From NCBI RefSeq assembly GCF_003289625.1, contig NZ_QMBN01000002.1, positions 206,600 to 270,599 of the forward strand: a stretch of DNA of 64,000 bases, written 5' to 3'. The notes under the pieces were generated by a model that saw nothing but the letters and a program-made list of their open reading frames with translations, ran no database searches and was not told the DNA's origin. Positions within the stretch are counted from its first letter, which is position 1. Every line of letters starts with the position of its first letter. The DNA is from Microbacterium sp. SMR1 (GTDB taxonomy: Bacteria > Actinomycetota > Actinomycetes > Actinomycetales > Microbacteriaceae). This document shows, in pieces, positions 18,775 through 26,641 of this stretch. The position numbers were made by a program, and so were the translations under genes.

Positions 18775-19121
18775 GCGCGGAGGACGCGGGACGCGGCGTC
18801 GAGAGCGTTGGGGACGACGCGGTAGTAGGCCCATCGGCCGCGCTGCTCGCGGGTAATGAGACCGGCGGCGACGAGCTGCTTCATGTGGTGTGAGACGGTC
18901 GGCTGCGATAGGCCGACGGGCTCGGTGAGATCGCAGATGCACGCCTCCCCGTCGGTGGATGCGGCGATCAAGGACAGCAGGCGTACGCGGGTGGGGTCGC
19001 CGAGTGCTTTGAATGTTCGAGCGGTGCGCTCAGCGTCTTCCAGCGAGATCACCGCTCCGGTGACAGGAGCGCAGCACGTTTCGCTTTCCGCGGGAGGAAG
19101 GAGCGGGAACTGCGCAGTCAT
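18771..19121 (-). CDS. arsR: ArsR-family metalloregulator
   Basis: A 116-residue winged-helix repressor. It has the recognition helix GLSQPTVSHHMKQLVAAGL and, before it, a CICDL motif resembling the ELCVCDL As(III) site. An extra Cys pair occurs at the N-terminus (ETCCAP), so a three- or four-sulfur site is possible. It should release DNA on binding arsenite. The start at 19121 has an AGAGGA ribosome site. It is divergent from the arsO-like gene, with a shared operator between them, and is followed by the arsN-like gene. Confidence 0.9.
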   Translation of the reverse strand: MTAQFPLLPPAESETCCAPVTGAVISLEDAERTARTFKALGDPTRVRLLSLIAASTDGEACICDLTEPVGLSQPTVSHHMKQLVAAGLITREQRGRWAYYRVVPNALDAASRVLRA

Positions 19122-19142
19122 ACTGCGATCCTCTCAGGTCGT

Positions 19143-19194
19143 ATTGACAGTCGTCGATGTATCTATGATGCTCTACCCATCGATGTTCGTCAAT
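19143..19194. promoter_or_regulatory. Divergent ars promoter/operator
   Basis: Two 17-base arms face each other: ATTGACAGTCGTCGATG (19143-19159) and CATCGATGTTCGTCAAT (19178-19194). They match at both ends (ATTGAC and CGATG). A TTGACA-like -35 lies in each arm, and TATGAT occurs between them. The rightward gene starts three bases after the right arm with no Shine-Dalgarno site, so its mRNA may be nearly leaderless. ArsR binding is inferred from the layout. Confidence 0.65.
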
Positions 19195-19196
19195 GG

Positions 19197-20525
19197 ATGA
19201 GTGAGGTTGTTGTGGAAGACGTCTTGCCGGTGGCTGTGATCGGCGCGGGTCCCCAGGGTCTTGCCGCGGCCGCGCATTTGGCCGAGCGAAGTGTGCCCGT
19301 TGTGGTGCTTGAGGCTGGCAGTTCTCCCGCGGCTGCGGTTGCGGAATGGGGGCACGTGCGGCTGTTCTCCGAGTGGCCTGAGCTGATCGACGCGGCGGGC
19401 GCTCGTCTCCTCGACGGCTCGGGGTGGCAGGCTCCGACGACGGGGTACCCCACTGGGGCGCAGTGGATCGAGAGGTACCTCGCACCCCTGGCTGTGGCCC
19501 TGGGTGATCGCGTTCGCTTCGGTGCCCGGGTGACGGGAGTTTCGCGGCTCGGCCGGGACCGCCTTGTCGATGCTGGCCGCGGGGATCAGCCGTTCACCCT
19601 TCACGTCTCGCCCGCCCAGGGGGAGGAGTATCGGCTGCAAGCCCGAGCTGTGATTGACGCATCCGGCACCTGGTCGACCCCCAACCCGGCGGGAGCTGAC
19701 GGGCTGCCCGCCATCGGTGAGGCGGCGTCCGCGGACCTGCTCTCGTACCGCATCCCCGACTTTCGTGACCGTGCTGGTTTCGCCGGCAAGCACACCGTTG
19801 TCATCGGTTCGGGGCACTCGGCCGTGACGGCCGTGCTGGCCCTTGCCCGCATGGCTCGCCGGGACCCGTCGACGACGGTGACCTGGGCGCTGCGCCGAGC
19901 GGCCGTCGGGAACACCTTTGGTGGGGGTGACGCTGACGAGCTGCCTGCACGCGGAGCACTGGGGATCAAAGCGAAAGAGCACGTCGACGCCGGCCTGGTA
20001 TCCCTCGTCACCGGGTTCCGGGTCGAACGCGTGACCCGTGACGGTGAGCGCCCCGTCCTAGTCGCGGAGGACGGTCGCACTCTCACAGCCGACCGGGTGG
20101 TGGTGCTCACTGGCTTCCGCCCCGACCTGTCGTTCCTCTCCGAACTGCGGTTGGAGCTGGACCCGACGTTGCAGGCCCCGGTTCGGATCGCCGCGGAGGT
20201 CGATCCGAACGTCCACTCCTGCGGGTCCGTCGCCGCGACCGGAGCCGCCGACCTCGCCCAGCCCGAACCTGACTTCTACCTCGTGGGGGCGAAGTCCTAC
20301 GGCCGTGCGCCAACATTCCTCGCGCTCACCGGGTACGAGCAAGTCCGCAGCGTTGCCGCTGAAATCGCGGGCGACCGCGAAGCCGCCCGCCGCGTCGAGC
20401 TCGTCCTCCCGGACACCGGTGTTTGCGGCGGCGCAGGGCTGTTTGAGGCATCCGGGGCTTCGCTAGGAGGGGCGTGCTGCGCGCCTCCGGTATTGCAGAT
20501 CGGACGGGCGCCGGCATCGGTATGA
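19197..20525 (+). CDS. arsO: ArsO-like NAD(P)H-dependent flavin monooxygenase
   Basis: A 442-residue flavoprotein with two dinucleotide folds: an N-terminal FAD loop GAGPQGLAAAAHLAE and a central NAD(P)H loop GSGHSAVTAVLALA. Intervening motifs such as EWGHVRLFSEWPELID fit the ArsO-type flavin-containing monooxygenases found in arsenic operons. A Cys pair sits near the C-terminus (GGACCAPPV), which may bind trivalent arsenic. It starts right after the ars operator, opposite arsR. The substrate of ArsO proteins is not firmly established; oxidation of an arsenic compound is inferred. Confidence 0.8.
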   Translation: MSEVVVEDVLPVAVIGAGPQGLAAAAHLAERSVPVVVLEAGSSPAAAVAEWGHVRLFSEWPELIDAAGARLLDGSGWQAPTTGYPTGAQWIERYLAPLAVALGDRVRFGARVTGVSRLGRDRLVDAGRGDQPFTLHVSPAQGEEYRLQARAVIDASGTWSTPNPAGADGLPAIGEAASADLLSYRIPDFRDRAGFAGKHTVVIGSGHSAVTAVLALARMARRDPSTTVTWALRRAAVGNTFGGGDADELPARGALGIKAKEHVDAGLVSLVTGFRVERVTRDGERPVLVAEDGRTLTADRVVVLTGFRPDLSFLSELRLELDPTLQAPVRIAAEVDPNVHSCGSVAATGAADLAQPEPDFYLVGAKSYGRAPTFLALTGYEQVRSVAAEIAGDREAARRVELVLPDTGVCGGAGLFEASGASLGGACCAPPVLQIGRAPASV

Positions 20526-20530
20526 CAACG

Positions 20531-20563
20531 CAGAGGGGGCAGGCCGGCGGCCTGCCCCCTCTG
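20531..20563. terminator. Bidirectional terminator between convergent arsO and arsC
   Basis: A perfect 16-bp stem (CAGAGGGGGCAGGCCG with its complement) around a one-base centre, so about a 14-bp stem with a tight loop. It lies between two converging gene ends, 6 bases after arsO and 9 before the arsC stop, and should work both ways. Confidence 0.85.
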
Positions 20564-20571
20564 CTGTCAGC

Positions 20572-20961
20572 TCAGCGCGTAAGGAGAGTCGACTGGATCT
20601 TGCTGGACACGGCTTCGCGCAGCGGACGGACAGCGTCGGCATCCCAGGACTCAGGATTGGGGAAGGACCATTCCAGAACCTCCCCACGCGGAGCGCTGGG
20701 CAGCGCCAGCCCGGGCTTCATGAGAACTACGACATCGGCAGCCTCCAAGTCAGCAGGCGTCACCGCGCAGGGCACGCGCCCCGTGATGTCCATTCCCAGC
20801 TCAGCAACGGTCGCGGCGATGGCAGGGTTCACCGTCTCGGCCGGGGCGAGACCGGCGGAGGCTGCGGTGAAGCGCTCCCCTGCAAGGTGCTCGAGGAGAG
20901 CGGCGCCGAGCTGAGAGCGGCCGGCATTGTGCTGACAGATGAACAGGACGATCGGTTTCAT
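20572..20961 (-). CDS. arsC: LMW-phosphatase-fold arsenate reductase lacking the distal Cys pair
   Basis: A 129-residue protein with the phosphatase loop CQHNAGR at 9-15, the nucleophile of low-molecular-weight arsenate reductases. The GCGDxCP segment present in the other ArsC proteins of this island is replaced by [10 protein letters not shown], so the distal redox cysteines of thioredoxin-coupled ArsC are missing. One other Cys occurs (RVPCAV). By analogy with single-cysteine actinobacterial ArsC it may use mycothiol and mycoredoxin. It is transcribed away from trxB and its start has a GAGAG ribosome site. A phosphatase function instead is possible. Confidence 0.8.
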   Translation of the reverse strand: MKPIVLFICQHNAGRSQLGAALLEHLAGERFTAASAGLAPAETVNPAIAATVAELGMDITGRVPCAVTPADLEAADVVVLMKPGLALPSAPRGEVLEWSFPNPESWDADAVRPLREAVSSKIQSTLLTR

Positions 20962-21000
20962 GCGGCTCTCCTCGGTACGTTGCGGTGTCGATGATCAGGA

Positions 21001-21038
21001 TTGCTTCTTGTATAGGCATCTGTCAATATAGACACATG
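21001..21038 (+). promoter_or_regulatory. Leaderless-type promoter with operator before trxB
   Basis: TTGCTT (21001-21006) and CAATAT (21024-21029) are spaced by 17 bases, which would put the transcription start at or next to the trxB ATG at 21036. A palindrome CATCTGTCAATATAGACACATG overlaps the -10. No Shine-Dalgarno site is visible, so a leaderless, repressor-controlled mRNA is the simplest reading. Binding by one of the ArsR proteins is inferred. Confidence 0.55.
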
Positions 21039-22004
21039 TCGATTCAAGAGGTTGAGCTGGTCATCGTCGGGTCGGGCCCCTCGGGCTACACGGCGGCGGT
21101 GTACGCGGCGCGGGCTGGGCTCGCTCCCGTTGTCATCGCGGGTTCTGTCACCGCGGGCGGTGCGCTCATGACGACTACGGAGGTGGAGAACTTCCCCGGT
21201 TTCGTCGATGGCATCCAGGGCCCTGAGCTGATGGACACGATGCGCCGGCAGGCCGAACGTTTCGGCGCCCGCATCCTCCTCGACGACGCTATCCGCGTCG
21301 ATCTCGAATCCGATATGAAAGTCATCGAGACCGGCGCCGGGGAGACGTTCCACGCCCGCGCGGTGATCCTCACCATGGGGTCCGCGTACCGGAAGCTCGG
21401 GCTTCCCGGCGAAGAGCGTCTGTCGGGTCATGGCGTGTCGTGGTGTGCGACGTGCGATGGGTTCTTCTTCCGGGAGCAGGACATCGTCGTGGTCGGTGGC
21501 GGTGACTCGGCCATGGAGGAGGCACTGTTCTTGACCCGGTTCGCTCGGAAGGTGACCGTTGTTCACCGCCGCAGCTCGTTCCGGGCGTCGAAGATCATGG
21601 CGCAGCGGGTGCTGGAGCACCCGAAGATCGACGTCGCGTGGAACAGCGAGATCAAAGCGTTGCAGGGGGAAGAGAAGGTGCACGGCGTTCGTCTGCGGGA
21701 CACCGTCACCGGTGCTGAGCGTGACCTCCCCGTGACGGGCGTGTTCGTTGCAATCGGTCACGACCCTCGCTCCGAACTCGTCACCGGACAGGTCGCCACC
21801 GATGCCGATGGGTACGTGCTGGTGGAGCACCCGTCCACGCGCACCTCGCTCACCGGGGTGTTCGCGGCCGGCGACCTCGTTGACCACACCTACCGGCAGG
21901 CGATCACCGCTGCCGGTACTGGATGCGCGGCCGCACAGGACGCGCAGCACTACCTCGCCGCGCTCGACATCTCCGCGCTCGCTTCGGCGGAGGCTTTCGC
22001 GTGA
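21036..22004 (+). CDS. trxB: Thioredoxin reductase
   Basis: A 322-residue flavoenzyme with FAD loop [14 protein letters not shown], redox pair WCATCDG (Cys 137 and 140) and NADPH loop [13 protein letters not shown]. It reduces thioredoxin with NADPH in the cytoplasm. The ATG at 21036 was chosen over an upstream frame that crosses the promoter. It overlaps acr3 by four bases (GTGA). In this operon it probably supplies electrons, through thioredoxin, to the ArsC enzymes that carry the GCGDxCP cysteines. It is likely a dedicated second copy beside the housekeeping trxB. Confidence 0.92.
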   Translation: MSIQEVELVIVGSGPSGYTAAVYAARAGLAPVVIAGSVTAGGALMTTTEVENFPGFVDGIQGPELMDTMRRQAERFGARILLDDAIRVDLESDMKVIETGAGETFHARAVILTMGSAYRKLGLPGEERLSGHGVSWCATCDGFFFREQDIVVVGGGDSAMEEALFLTRFARKVTVVHRRSSFRASKIMAQRVLEHPKIDVAWNSEIKALQGEEKVHGVRLRDTVTGAERDLPVTGVFVAIGHDPRSELVTGQVATDADGYVLVEHPSTRTSLTGVFAAGDLVDHTYRQAITAAGTGCAAAQDAQHYLAALDISALASAEAFA

Positions 22005-23095
22005 GCAACGCAGTGCCCGCTACCCGCCGCCTCTCGACCCTCGATCGGTGGCTGCCGCTGTGGATCGGCTTGGCGATGGCCGGCGGCATCCTCCTGGGCC
22101 GGTTCGTCCCGGGTCTGTCCGAACTGCTCACCCACCTTGAGGTCGGTGGGATCTCGATTCCGATCGCGCTCGGGCTGCTGATCATGATGTATCCGGTGCT
22201 CGCGAAGGTCCGCTACGACAAGGTCGCCGCCGTCACCGGCGACAAGAAGCTCCTCGTTTCGTCGCTGGTCCTGAACTGGATCGCTGGGCCGGCGCTGATG
22301 TTCGCCCTGGCGTGGGTGTTCCTGCCGGACCTGCCCGAGTATCGGACGGGACTGATCATCGTCGGCCTGGCCCGTTGCATCGCCATGGTCGTGATCTGGA
22401 ACGACCTCGCCTGCGGCGACCGGGAAGCGGCCGCCGTGCTCGTTGCGATCAACTCCGTGTTCCAGGTCATCGCGTTCTCAATCCTCGGCTGGTTCTACCT
22501 CACCGTCCTCCCCGGCTGGCTCGGCCTCGACAGCCAAGGCCTGGACGTGTCCGTGTGGCAGATCGCGCTCAACGTGCTCATCTTCCTCGGCGTGCCACTG
22601 GTCGCCGGGTTCGCGTCCCGTCTCATAGGGGAACGTCGCAAGGGCCGCGCCTGGTACGAGGGCTCATTCCTGCCCAAGATCGGACCGTGGGCGCTGTACG
22701 GGCTGCTGTTCACGATCGTGCTGCTGTTTGCACTCCAGGGGGAACAGGTCACCTCCCGGCCGCTCGACGTCGTGCGGATCGCGGTTCCGCTGCTGGTGTA
22801 CTTCGCCGTCATGTGGTTCGCCGGCCTCATCACCGGTAAGACCCTCGGCCTGGGCTACGCCCGCTCATCGACGCTCGCGTTCACCGCGGCCGGCAACAAC
22901 TTCGAACTCGCCATCGCCGTTGCGATCGGCACGTTCGGCGCCACGTCTGGGCAAGCCCTCGCCGGTGTCGTGGGGCCACTGATCGAGGTCCCCGTGCTCG
23001 TCGGCCTGGTCTACGTCTCACTGTGGGCCGCGCGGGCATGGTTCCACACCGACCCCTACGCGATTCCCGAACCTGCCCTGGAAAGGAGTCGATGA
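22001..23095 (+). CDS. acr3: ACR3-family arsenite efflux permease
   Basis: A 364-residue membrane protein with about ten helices. The Acr3 signature cysteine lies in [20 protein letters not shown] (Cys 126), and the end half has [17 protein letters not shown]. It exports arsenite using the proton motive force. The GTG at 22001 overlaps the trxB stop; an earlier frame start has basic shadow sequence and was rejected. It lies between trxB and the arsR-arsC fusion in a tightly coupled operon, so reduced arsenic is made and expelled by adjacent gene products. Confidence 0.93.
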   Translation: MSNAVPATRRLSTLDRWLPLWIGLAMAGGILLGRFVPGLSELLTHLEVGGISIPIALGLLIMMYPVLAKVRYDKVAAVTGDKKLLVSSLVLNWIAGPALMFALAWVFLPDLPEYRTGLIIVGLARCIAMVVIWNDLACGDREAAAVLVAINSVFQVIAFSILGWFYLTVLPGWLGLDSQGLDVSVWQIALNVLIFLGVPLVAGFASRLIGERRKGRAWYEGSFLPKIGPWALYGLLFTIVLLFALQGEQVTSRPLDVVRIAVPLLVYFAVMWFAGLITGKTLGLGYARSSTLAFTAAGNNFELAIAVAIGTFGATSGQALAGVVGPLIEVPVLVGLVYVSLWAARAWFHTDPYAIPEPALERSR

Positions 23096-24084
23096 TGAGC
23101 GCCCCCGCCACCACCGCAGAAGACACCTGCGCACCGTCCCCAACGCACGCGATCGGGGACGACGCGGCCGCGGCGATCGCCACCACACTGAAGGCGCTGT
23201 CCGATCCGCTGCGGTTGCGGATGCTGTCCGCGATCGCGACCGACGCGCGCGGCGAATCGTGTGTGTGTGACCTCGCGGAACTGGCCGAGGTGTCCCAGCC
23301 CACCGTGTCGCACCACCTCAAAGTTCTCCGCGACACCGGCGTGCTCACCTCCGAGCGACGTGGCACGTGGGTCTGGTACCGAATCGACCCGGCGCTCCGC
23401 CCGGCCGTGACAACACTGCTGGACTCGTTCGCGCCCGCCGCCATCGCCCCCGCCCGCGCAGAGTATGCGGGCCTCGAGAATGTTGACGACGCCCTCACCC
23501 ACCTGGCCGAAGCGCTCAGTCAGGACTACCCCCAGCTCAACGGCAGCCTGGTGGCGACGATCGTCCGCGAGTCGTACACGGCCTTGGCCAAGAGCGCTCG
23601 GGTGAAGAACCACCTGTTGTCCCTCACCGAACGTTTCGCGCGCCAACGACTCACCGACATCACCCGTGACCGCACGCAGGGACAGCCGCAGGTGCTGTTC
23701 GTCTGCGTCGCGAACGCAGGTAGATCGCAGCTCGCCGCGGCGCTGGTGAATCAGCGCTCGGGCGGCGCCGTCGTGGCGCGCTCAGCCGGATCGACCCCGG
23801 CCGCCGAGATCCACCCCCACGTGCAGCCCCTCATCGATGAGCTGACCGTGGGCTACGACGAGCCGCGGTTCCCGAAACCGCTGACCGATGACGCAGTCCG
23901 CGCAGCTGACGTCGTCATCACCATGGGCTGCGGCGATGTCTGCCCCATCATCCCCGGCGTCCGCTACGAGGACTGGACCGTCGGTGACCCCGCCCTCGCC
24001 TCCGCGGAAGGCGTCGCCGCTATCCGCGACGACATCGCCCAACGCGTCGACGCCCTGCTTGCCACACTCACCTCCACCCGCTGA
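23095..24084 (+). CDS. ArsR-ArsC fusion: repressor joined to arsenate reductase
   Basis: A 329-residue two-part protein. The N-terminal third is an ArsR winged helix with a metal site (ESCVCDL, Cys 56 and 58) and HTH EVSQPTVSHHLKVLRDTGV. A helical linker follows (about 125-190, with ALSQDYPQLNGSLVATIV). The C-terminal half is a low-molecular-weight ArsC with nucleophile loop CVANAGR (204-210) and GCGDVCP (Cys 279 and 283). The ATG at 23095 has AGGAG six bases upstream; an ATG three bases earlier overlaps the acr3 stop. Such fusions occur in actinobacteria. It could couple sensing of arsenite to its production. Confidence 0.88.
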   Translation: MSAPATTAEDTCAPSPTHAIGDDAAAAIATTLKALSDPLRLRMLSAIATDARGESCVCDLAELAEVSQPTVSHHLKVLRDTGVLTSERRGTWVWYRIDPALRPAVTTLLDSFAPAAIAPARAEYAGLENVDDALTHLAEALSQDYPQLNGSLVATIVRESYTALAKSARVKNHLLSLTERFARQRLTDITRDRTQGQPQVLFVCVANAGRSQLAAALVNQRSGGAVVARSAGSTPAAEIHPHVQPLIDELTVGYDEPRFPKPLTDDAVRAADVVITMGCGDVCPIIPGVRYEDWTVGDPALASAEGVAAIRDDIAQRVDALLATLTSTR

Positions 24085-24095
24085 CCGGAGCCACC

Positions 24096-24497
24096 ATGAC
24101 CGACACCAAGCCTTCCGTCCTCTTCGTCTGCGTCCACAACGCCGGCCGCTCACAGATGGCCGCCGGATTCCTCCGCGACATCGCCGGCGACCGCATCGAA
24201 GTCCGCTCCGCCGGGTCCATGCCAGCCGACCAGATCAACCCCACCGCTGTTCAGGCGATGGCCGAACTTGGCATCGACATCACCGCGGAACAGCCGAAGG
24301 TTCTCACCACCGAAGCCGTGCAGGCCTCCGACGTCGTCATCACCATGGGCTGCGGCGACGCGTGCCCCTTCTTCCCCGGCAAACGTTATGAGGACTGGAA
24401 GCTCGACGACCCCGCCGGGCAGGGCATCGACGCTGTCCGCCCCATCCGCGACGACATCCGTGCGCGTATCGAGCAGCTCGTGAGCGAGCTCGTCTGA
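24096..24497 (+). CDS. arsC: Arsenate reductase ArsC (LMW phosphatase fold)
   Basis: A 133-residue enzyme with nucleophile loop CVHNAGRSQ (Cys 12, Arg 18), the SAGSMPA segment and the redox motif GCGDACPFFPGKRYEDW (Cys 86 and 90). It reduces arsenate to arsenite. The distal cysteines suggest relay to thioredoxin or a mycothiol system. It starts 11 bases after the fusion gene and is the last gene of the trxB-acr3 operon. It resembles the ArsC half of the fusion (shared VVITMGCGD), which points to local duplication. Confidence 0.92.
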   Translation: MTDTKPSVLFVCVHNAGRSQMAAGFLRDIAGDRIEVRSAGSMPADQINPTAVQAMAELGIDITAEQPKVLTTEAVQASDVVITMGCGDACPFFPGKRYEDWKLDDPAGQGIDAVRPIRDDIRARIEQLVSELV

Positions 24498-24520
24498 CAT
24501 GGCAGCACCTCACGCATGAC

Positions 24521-24552
24521 GGAGGCCCGCACGCCTGAGCGTGCGGGCCTCC
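24521..24552 (+). terminator. Terminator at the end of the ars operon
   Basis: A perfect 14-bp stem (GGAGGCCCGCACGC with its complement) and a four-base CTGA loop lie 23 bases after the arsC stop. The small gene on the other strand ends just beyond it at 24562, so it may act in both directions. Confidence 0.85.
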
Positions 24553-24561
24553 GAGCGGGGA

Positions 24562-24768
24562 TCAGACGCGCTGGCTGATTGTTCCATCCGGGTTGCGCTT
24601 GGCAGTCGACTCGGTCACGAACCGGCCAGACGAGGCCGAACGGTGCACCGTCGTCGAGTTGCTGGTGCCGGAGCCCACCCGCTCGGTGGTGGTCTTATCG
24701 GGCCAGCGGGCGGTGGTTGCCTTCGACACGAAACGGCCGGTCTTGGCGGAGCGGTGAACGGTTCCCAT
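24562..24768 (-). CDS. Small protein with two TVHRSAxxGRFV repeats
   Basis: A 68-residue basic protein made of two tandem copies of one unit: TVHRSAKTGRFVSKATTARW and TVHRSASSGRFVTESTAKRN, each followed by a Pro-Asp and a short Thr-rich end. The ATG at 24768 has AAGGAG five bases upstream. No transmembrane segment or signal peptide is visible. Similar short repeat proteins occur widely in actinobacteria, with unknown function; automatic transporter labels would be unsafe. The duplication inside so small a protein is the notable point. Confidence 0.75.
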   Translation of the reverse strand: MGTVHRSAKTGRFVSKATTARWPDKTTTERVGSGTSNSTTVHRSASSGRFVTESTAKRNPDGTISQRV

Positions 24769-25184
24769 GAGAACTCCTTCTTTCGGTGTCAGGTGCCGTG
24801 AGGAGGATTGCCGCTGGTTCGCGGCTGCTGACGCCGGTACAGTCAGTGCTCTGGATGAGGCCTGACTTCTCAGGGCTTGTGAGCCGTCCCGTTGCAGCGG
24901 GGCGGCGTGTTCCTCACGACCCGCTCGATCTATGGCTGCTGTCGCGGTATGACCGACCGCCGTCTCCCGTGGGTTCGCACGAGAACCCAGTGAGCCTGGG
25001 TGATCGATCGAGCGGGTTCGGGGTGCCGTCCCGGTGGCCGGCGCAAGAGCCCACGATCGGGGAGCTGCCTATCAGCGACGGCGTACCAAGCAGCGACGGA
25101 CGTGATGGTGGTGGCTCCCGCTCGTCCCGTGGGCGATGTTAGCGCCCGTGGGGAACACTCGCCGTCACCGTTTCGGGTCCTCGC
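24769..25184. other. Gene-free 416-bp stretch at the right end of the island
   Basis: No supported gene is seen. One plus-strand open frame of 118 codons (24786-25142) has no ribosome site and low-complexity Ser/Gly/Arg/Pro content. Several short inverted repeats are visible (for example CCCGTGGG-type runs near 24970 and 25130). The stretch lies between the small repeat protein and the right copy of the island repeat. Confidence 0.5.
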
Positions 25185-25274
25185 GGCGCGCCGACATCGA
25201 TCCGCCGGTCAGATCCCGTCGAGCGTCGGCGGGAGGGCGAACACGAGCTCGTCGATCTCCTCGCCGCGGGCGGG
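25185..25274. repeat. Right copy of ~90-bp direct repeat at the GNAT gene 3' end
   Basis: Near-copy of 14607-14697: the first 16 bases are identical, a short variable block follows, then 68 bases match with one change. Here it covers the last 22 codons of an intact GNAT gene and 24 bases beyond its stop. Element integration into the 3' end of a gene that stays intact produces this pattern, as do some recombination events. It marks the right junction of the arsenic island. Confidence 0.85.
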
Positions 25275-25700
25275 GGCGAAGGCGCGCTGCCGCCGGATCT
25301 CGCTGAAGCCGTTCTTGGTGAGGACGGCGATGGATGCCGCGTTGTCCGCGGCGACCCGCGCGTAGAGCGGACGCTCGGCCTCACGGGCGACAAGCAGGCG
25401 CAGAGCGGCGGACGCGACACCGCGGCCCCGCGCGTTTCGGGTGATCCAGAAGGTGACCTCGCGGTCGCCGTCCACCGTGAAGGCCGCGGCGGTGCCGGCG
25501 AAGCCGCCGTCGTCGGTCACGACGAACATCGAGACCCGGTCGTCCGCGCGGTGGCGCTCGAGCCACGCGTCGAACGCTGCCCGGTCGGAGGGGTCGTCGG
25601 CGGTGAACGCGGCCTGGGCGACGGCATCCGGGTCGCGCATCATCTCGAAGACGGCATCCGCGTCGTCATCGTCGAAGGGGCGGAGATCCACGTGAGTCAC
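25209..25700 (-). CDS. GNAT-family N-acetyltransferase at the island border
   Basis: A 163-residue GNAT protein with beta-4/loop segment VTFWITRNARGRGVASAALR and the following VAADNAASIAVLTKNGF. It probably modifies ribosomal proteins or small amines in the RimJ/RimL manner; the substrate is unknown. The gene is complete. Its last 22 codons are duplicated 10.5 kb away next to jetA, so the island was inserted downstream of it. The ancestral gene order would have placed this 3' end directly upstream of jetA. Confidence 0.88.
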   Translation of the reverse strand: MTHVDLRPFDDDDADAVFEMMRDPDAVAQAAFTADDPSDRAAFDAWLERHRADDRVSMFVVTDDGGFAGTAAAFTVDGDREVTFWITRNARGRGVASAALRLLVAREAERPLYARVAADNAASIAVLTKNGFSEIRRQRAFAPARGEEIDELVFALPPTLDGI

Positions 25701-25810
25701 ACCGGCACGCTACGCGGATGAAATCCGTCTCATTTATGGGTATCGGTGCGCGGCGAAGATCAGTACGCTTATCCCGTCACGCATCGCGTGACGTATCCGG
25801 GGGGATCCGT

Positions 25811-25853
25811 CGACGCCCGGGCGCTGCATTTCTGGCACGCAGCCCGGGCGTCG
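25811..25853 (-). terminator. Terminator after the HAD hydrolase gene
   Basis: A 12-base arm CGACGCCCGGGC pairs with GCCCGGGCGTCG around a loop that itself holds GCTGC/GCAGC-like pairs. It lies 22 bases past the minus-strand stop at 25875. Confidence 0.75.
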
Positions 25854-25874
25854 AATGGGGGAGTGCCCCGACGC

Positions 25875-26546
25875 TCAGCCGGCAGGAAGCAGCTGCGTAC
25901 GCAGCTCGTCGATGTCGGCCGCCATGGCGATCGCGCCGTTCGCCTCGTCGGGGGTGCTGAAGCCCCACGACACGAAGATGACGGGCACGTCGTTCGCGGC
26001 GCCGCCCTCGACGTCGTGGTGGCGATCTCCGATGAGAACGGGCCGCGACACGTCGATGCCGTCGGCCGCCAGGCGTCGGAGAGCCTCCGCCACGATGTCC
26101 GACTTCGAGCTGAGCGTCTTCTCGTCGCTCGTCGCCCCGACGATCTCGCGCAGCCGCGGAGCGAGGCCGAAGTGCTCCATGAGCGCACGCACTTGGATCT
26201 CGGGCTTCGAGCTCGCCGTCGACTGGGGGACTCCCGCCTCATCCAGCTCGACCATGAGGTCGGCGACGCCGGGATAGAGGCGAGCACCGGTCGTGTAACC
26301 GTCGGCCTTGCCGAGCACGCGGTAGAACGACACCGCCTCGGTCGCCTTCTCGGGCGTCATCCCGAGGTTCGTCTGGAACGACTCGTGCATTGGCGGACCG
26401 ATCCAGTGGATGAGCTCCTCACGCGTCGGCGCGGGGTGGCCGAAGTGCGCGAGCGTGATCGTGAGGCGGCGGAGGATGCCTTCGGACGCATCGACGACTG
26501 TGCCGTCGATGTCCCACAGCACGCAGGAGAACGGCGATCGGGTCAT
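25875..26546 (-). CDS. HAD-superfamily hydrolase (phosphoglycolate-phosphatase type)
   Basis: A 223-residue HAD phosphatase with the catalytic motif I WDIDGTVVD (nucleophile Asp), motif II STASSK, motif III Lys region (SSKSDIVAEAL) and motif IV LIGDRHHDVEGG. A helical cap domain lies between motifs I and II (residues about 25-90). It hydrolyses a small phosphate ester; the precise substrate is unknown. The MTRSPF start at 26546 was chosen because the upstream frame overlaps the ABC remnant and lacks conservation. It has its own terminator. Confidence 0.88.
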   Translation of the reverse strand: MTRSPFSCVLWDIDGTVVDASEGILRRLTITLAHFGHPAPTREELIHWIGPPMHESFQTNLGMTPEKATEAVSFYRVLGKADGYTTGARLYPGVADLMVELDEAGVPQSTASSKPEIQVRALMEHFGLAPRLREIVGATSDEKTLSSKSDIVAEALRRLAADGIDVSRPVLIGDRHHDVEGGAANDVPVIFVSWGFSTPDEANGAIAMAADIDELRTQLLPAG

Positions 26547-26556
26547 AGGTCCCACC

Positions 26557-26641
26557 CTATGTGCGCGATGACGCGGAGTACGGCGTGAGGGTGCCGTCCA
26601 CCATCTCCAGCACGCGGTCGCAGTGTCTCGCCGACAGGCTG
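26557..26641 (-). pseudogene. C-terminal remnant of an ABC transporter ATPase
   Basis: The minus strand encodes SLSARHCDRVLEMVDGTL followed by TPYSASSRT and a TAG stop at 26557-26559. This resembles the end of ABC ATPases, where the D-x-x-L-A-x-x-A-D-R-V-L/x-L-x-D-G-x segment precedes the terminus. No start, P-loop or earlier part exists; the tetR stop lies directly at its upstream edge. It is most likely the tail of a deleted transporter gene once linked to the TetR regulator. Confidence 0.55.

Noticed and set aside
24786..25142. 118-codon plus-strand gene near the island right end
   Set aside because: No ribosome site, low-complexity Ser/Arg/Pro/Gly content and no recognisable fold.
14698..25184. 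An integrase or transposase inside the arsenic island
   Set aside because: I looked through every gene of the island and saw none with recombinase motifs; the repeats are the only mobility evidence.
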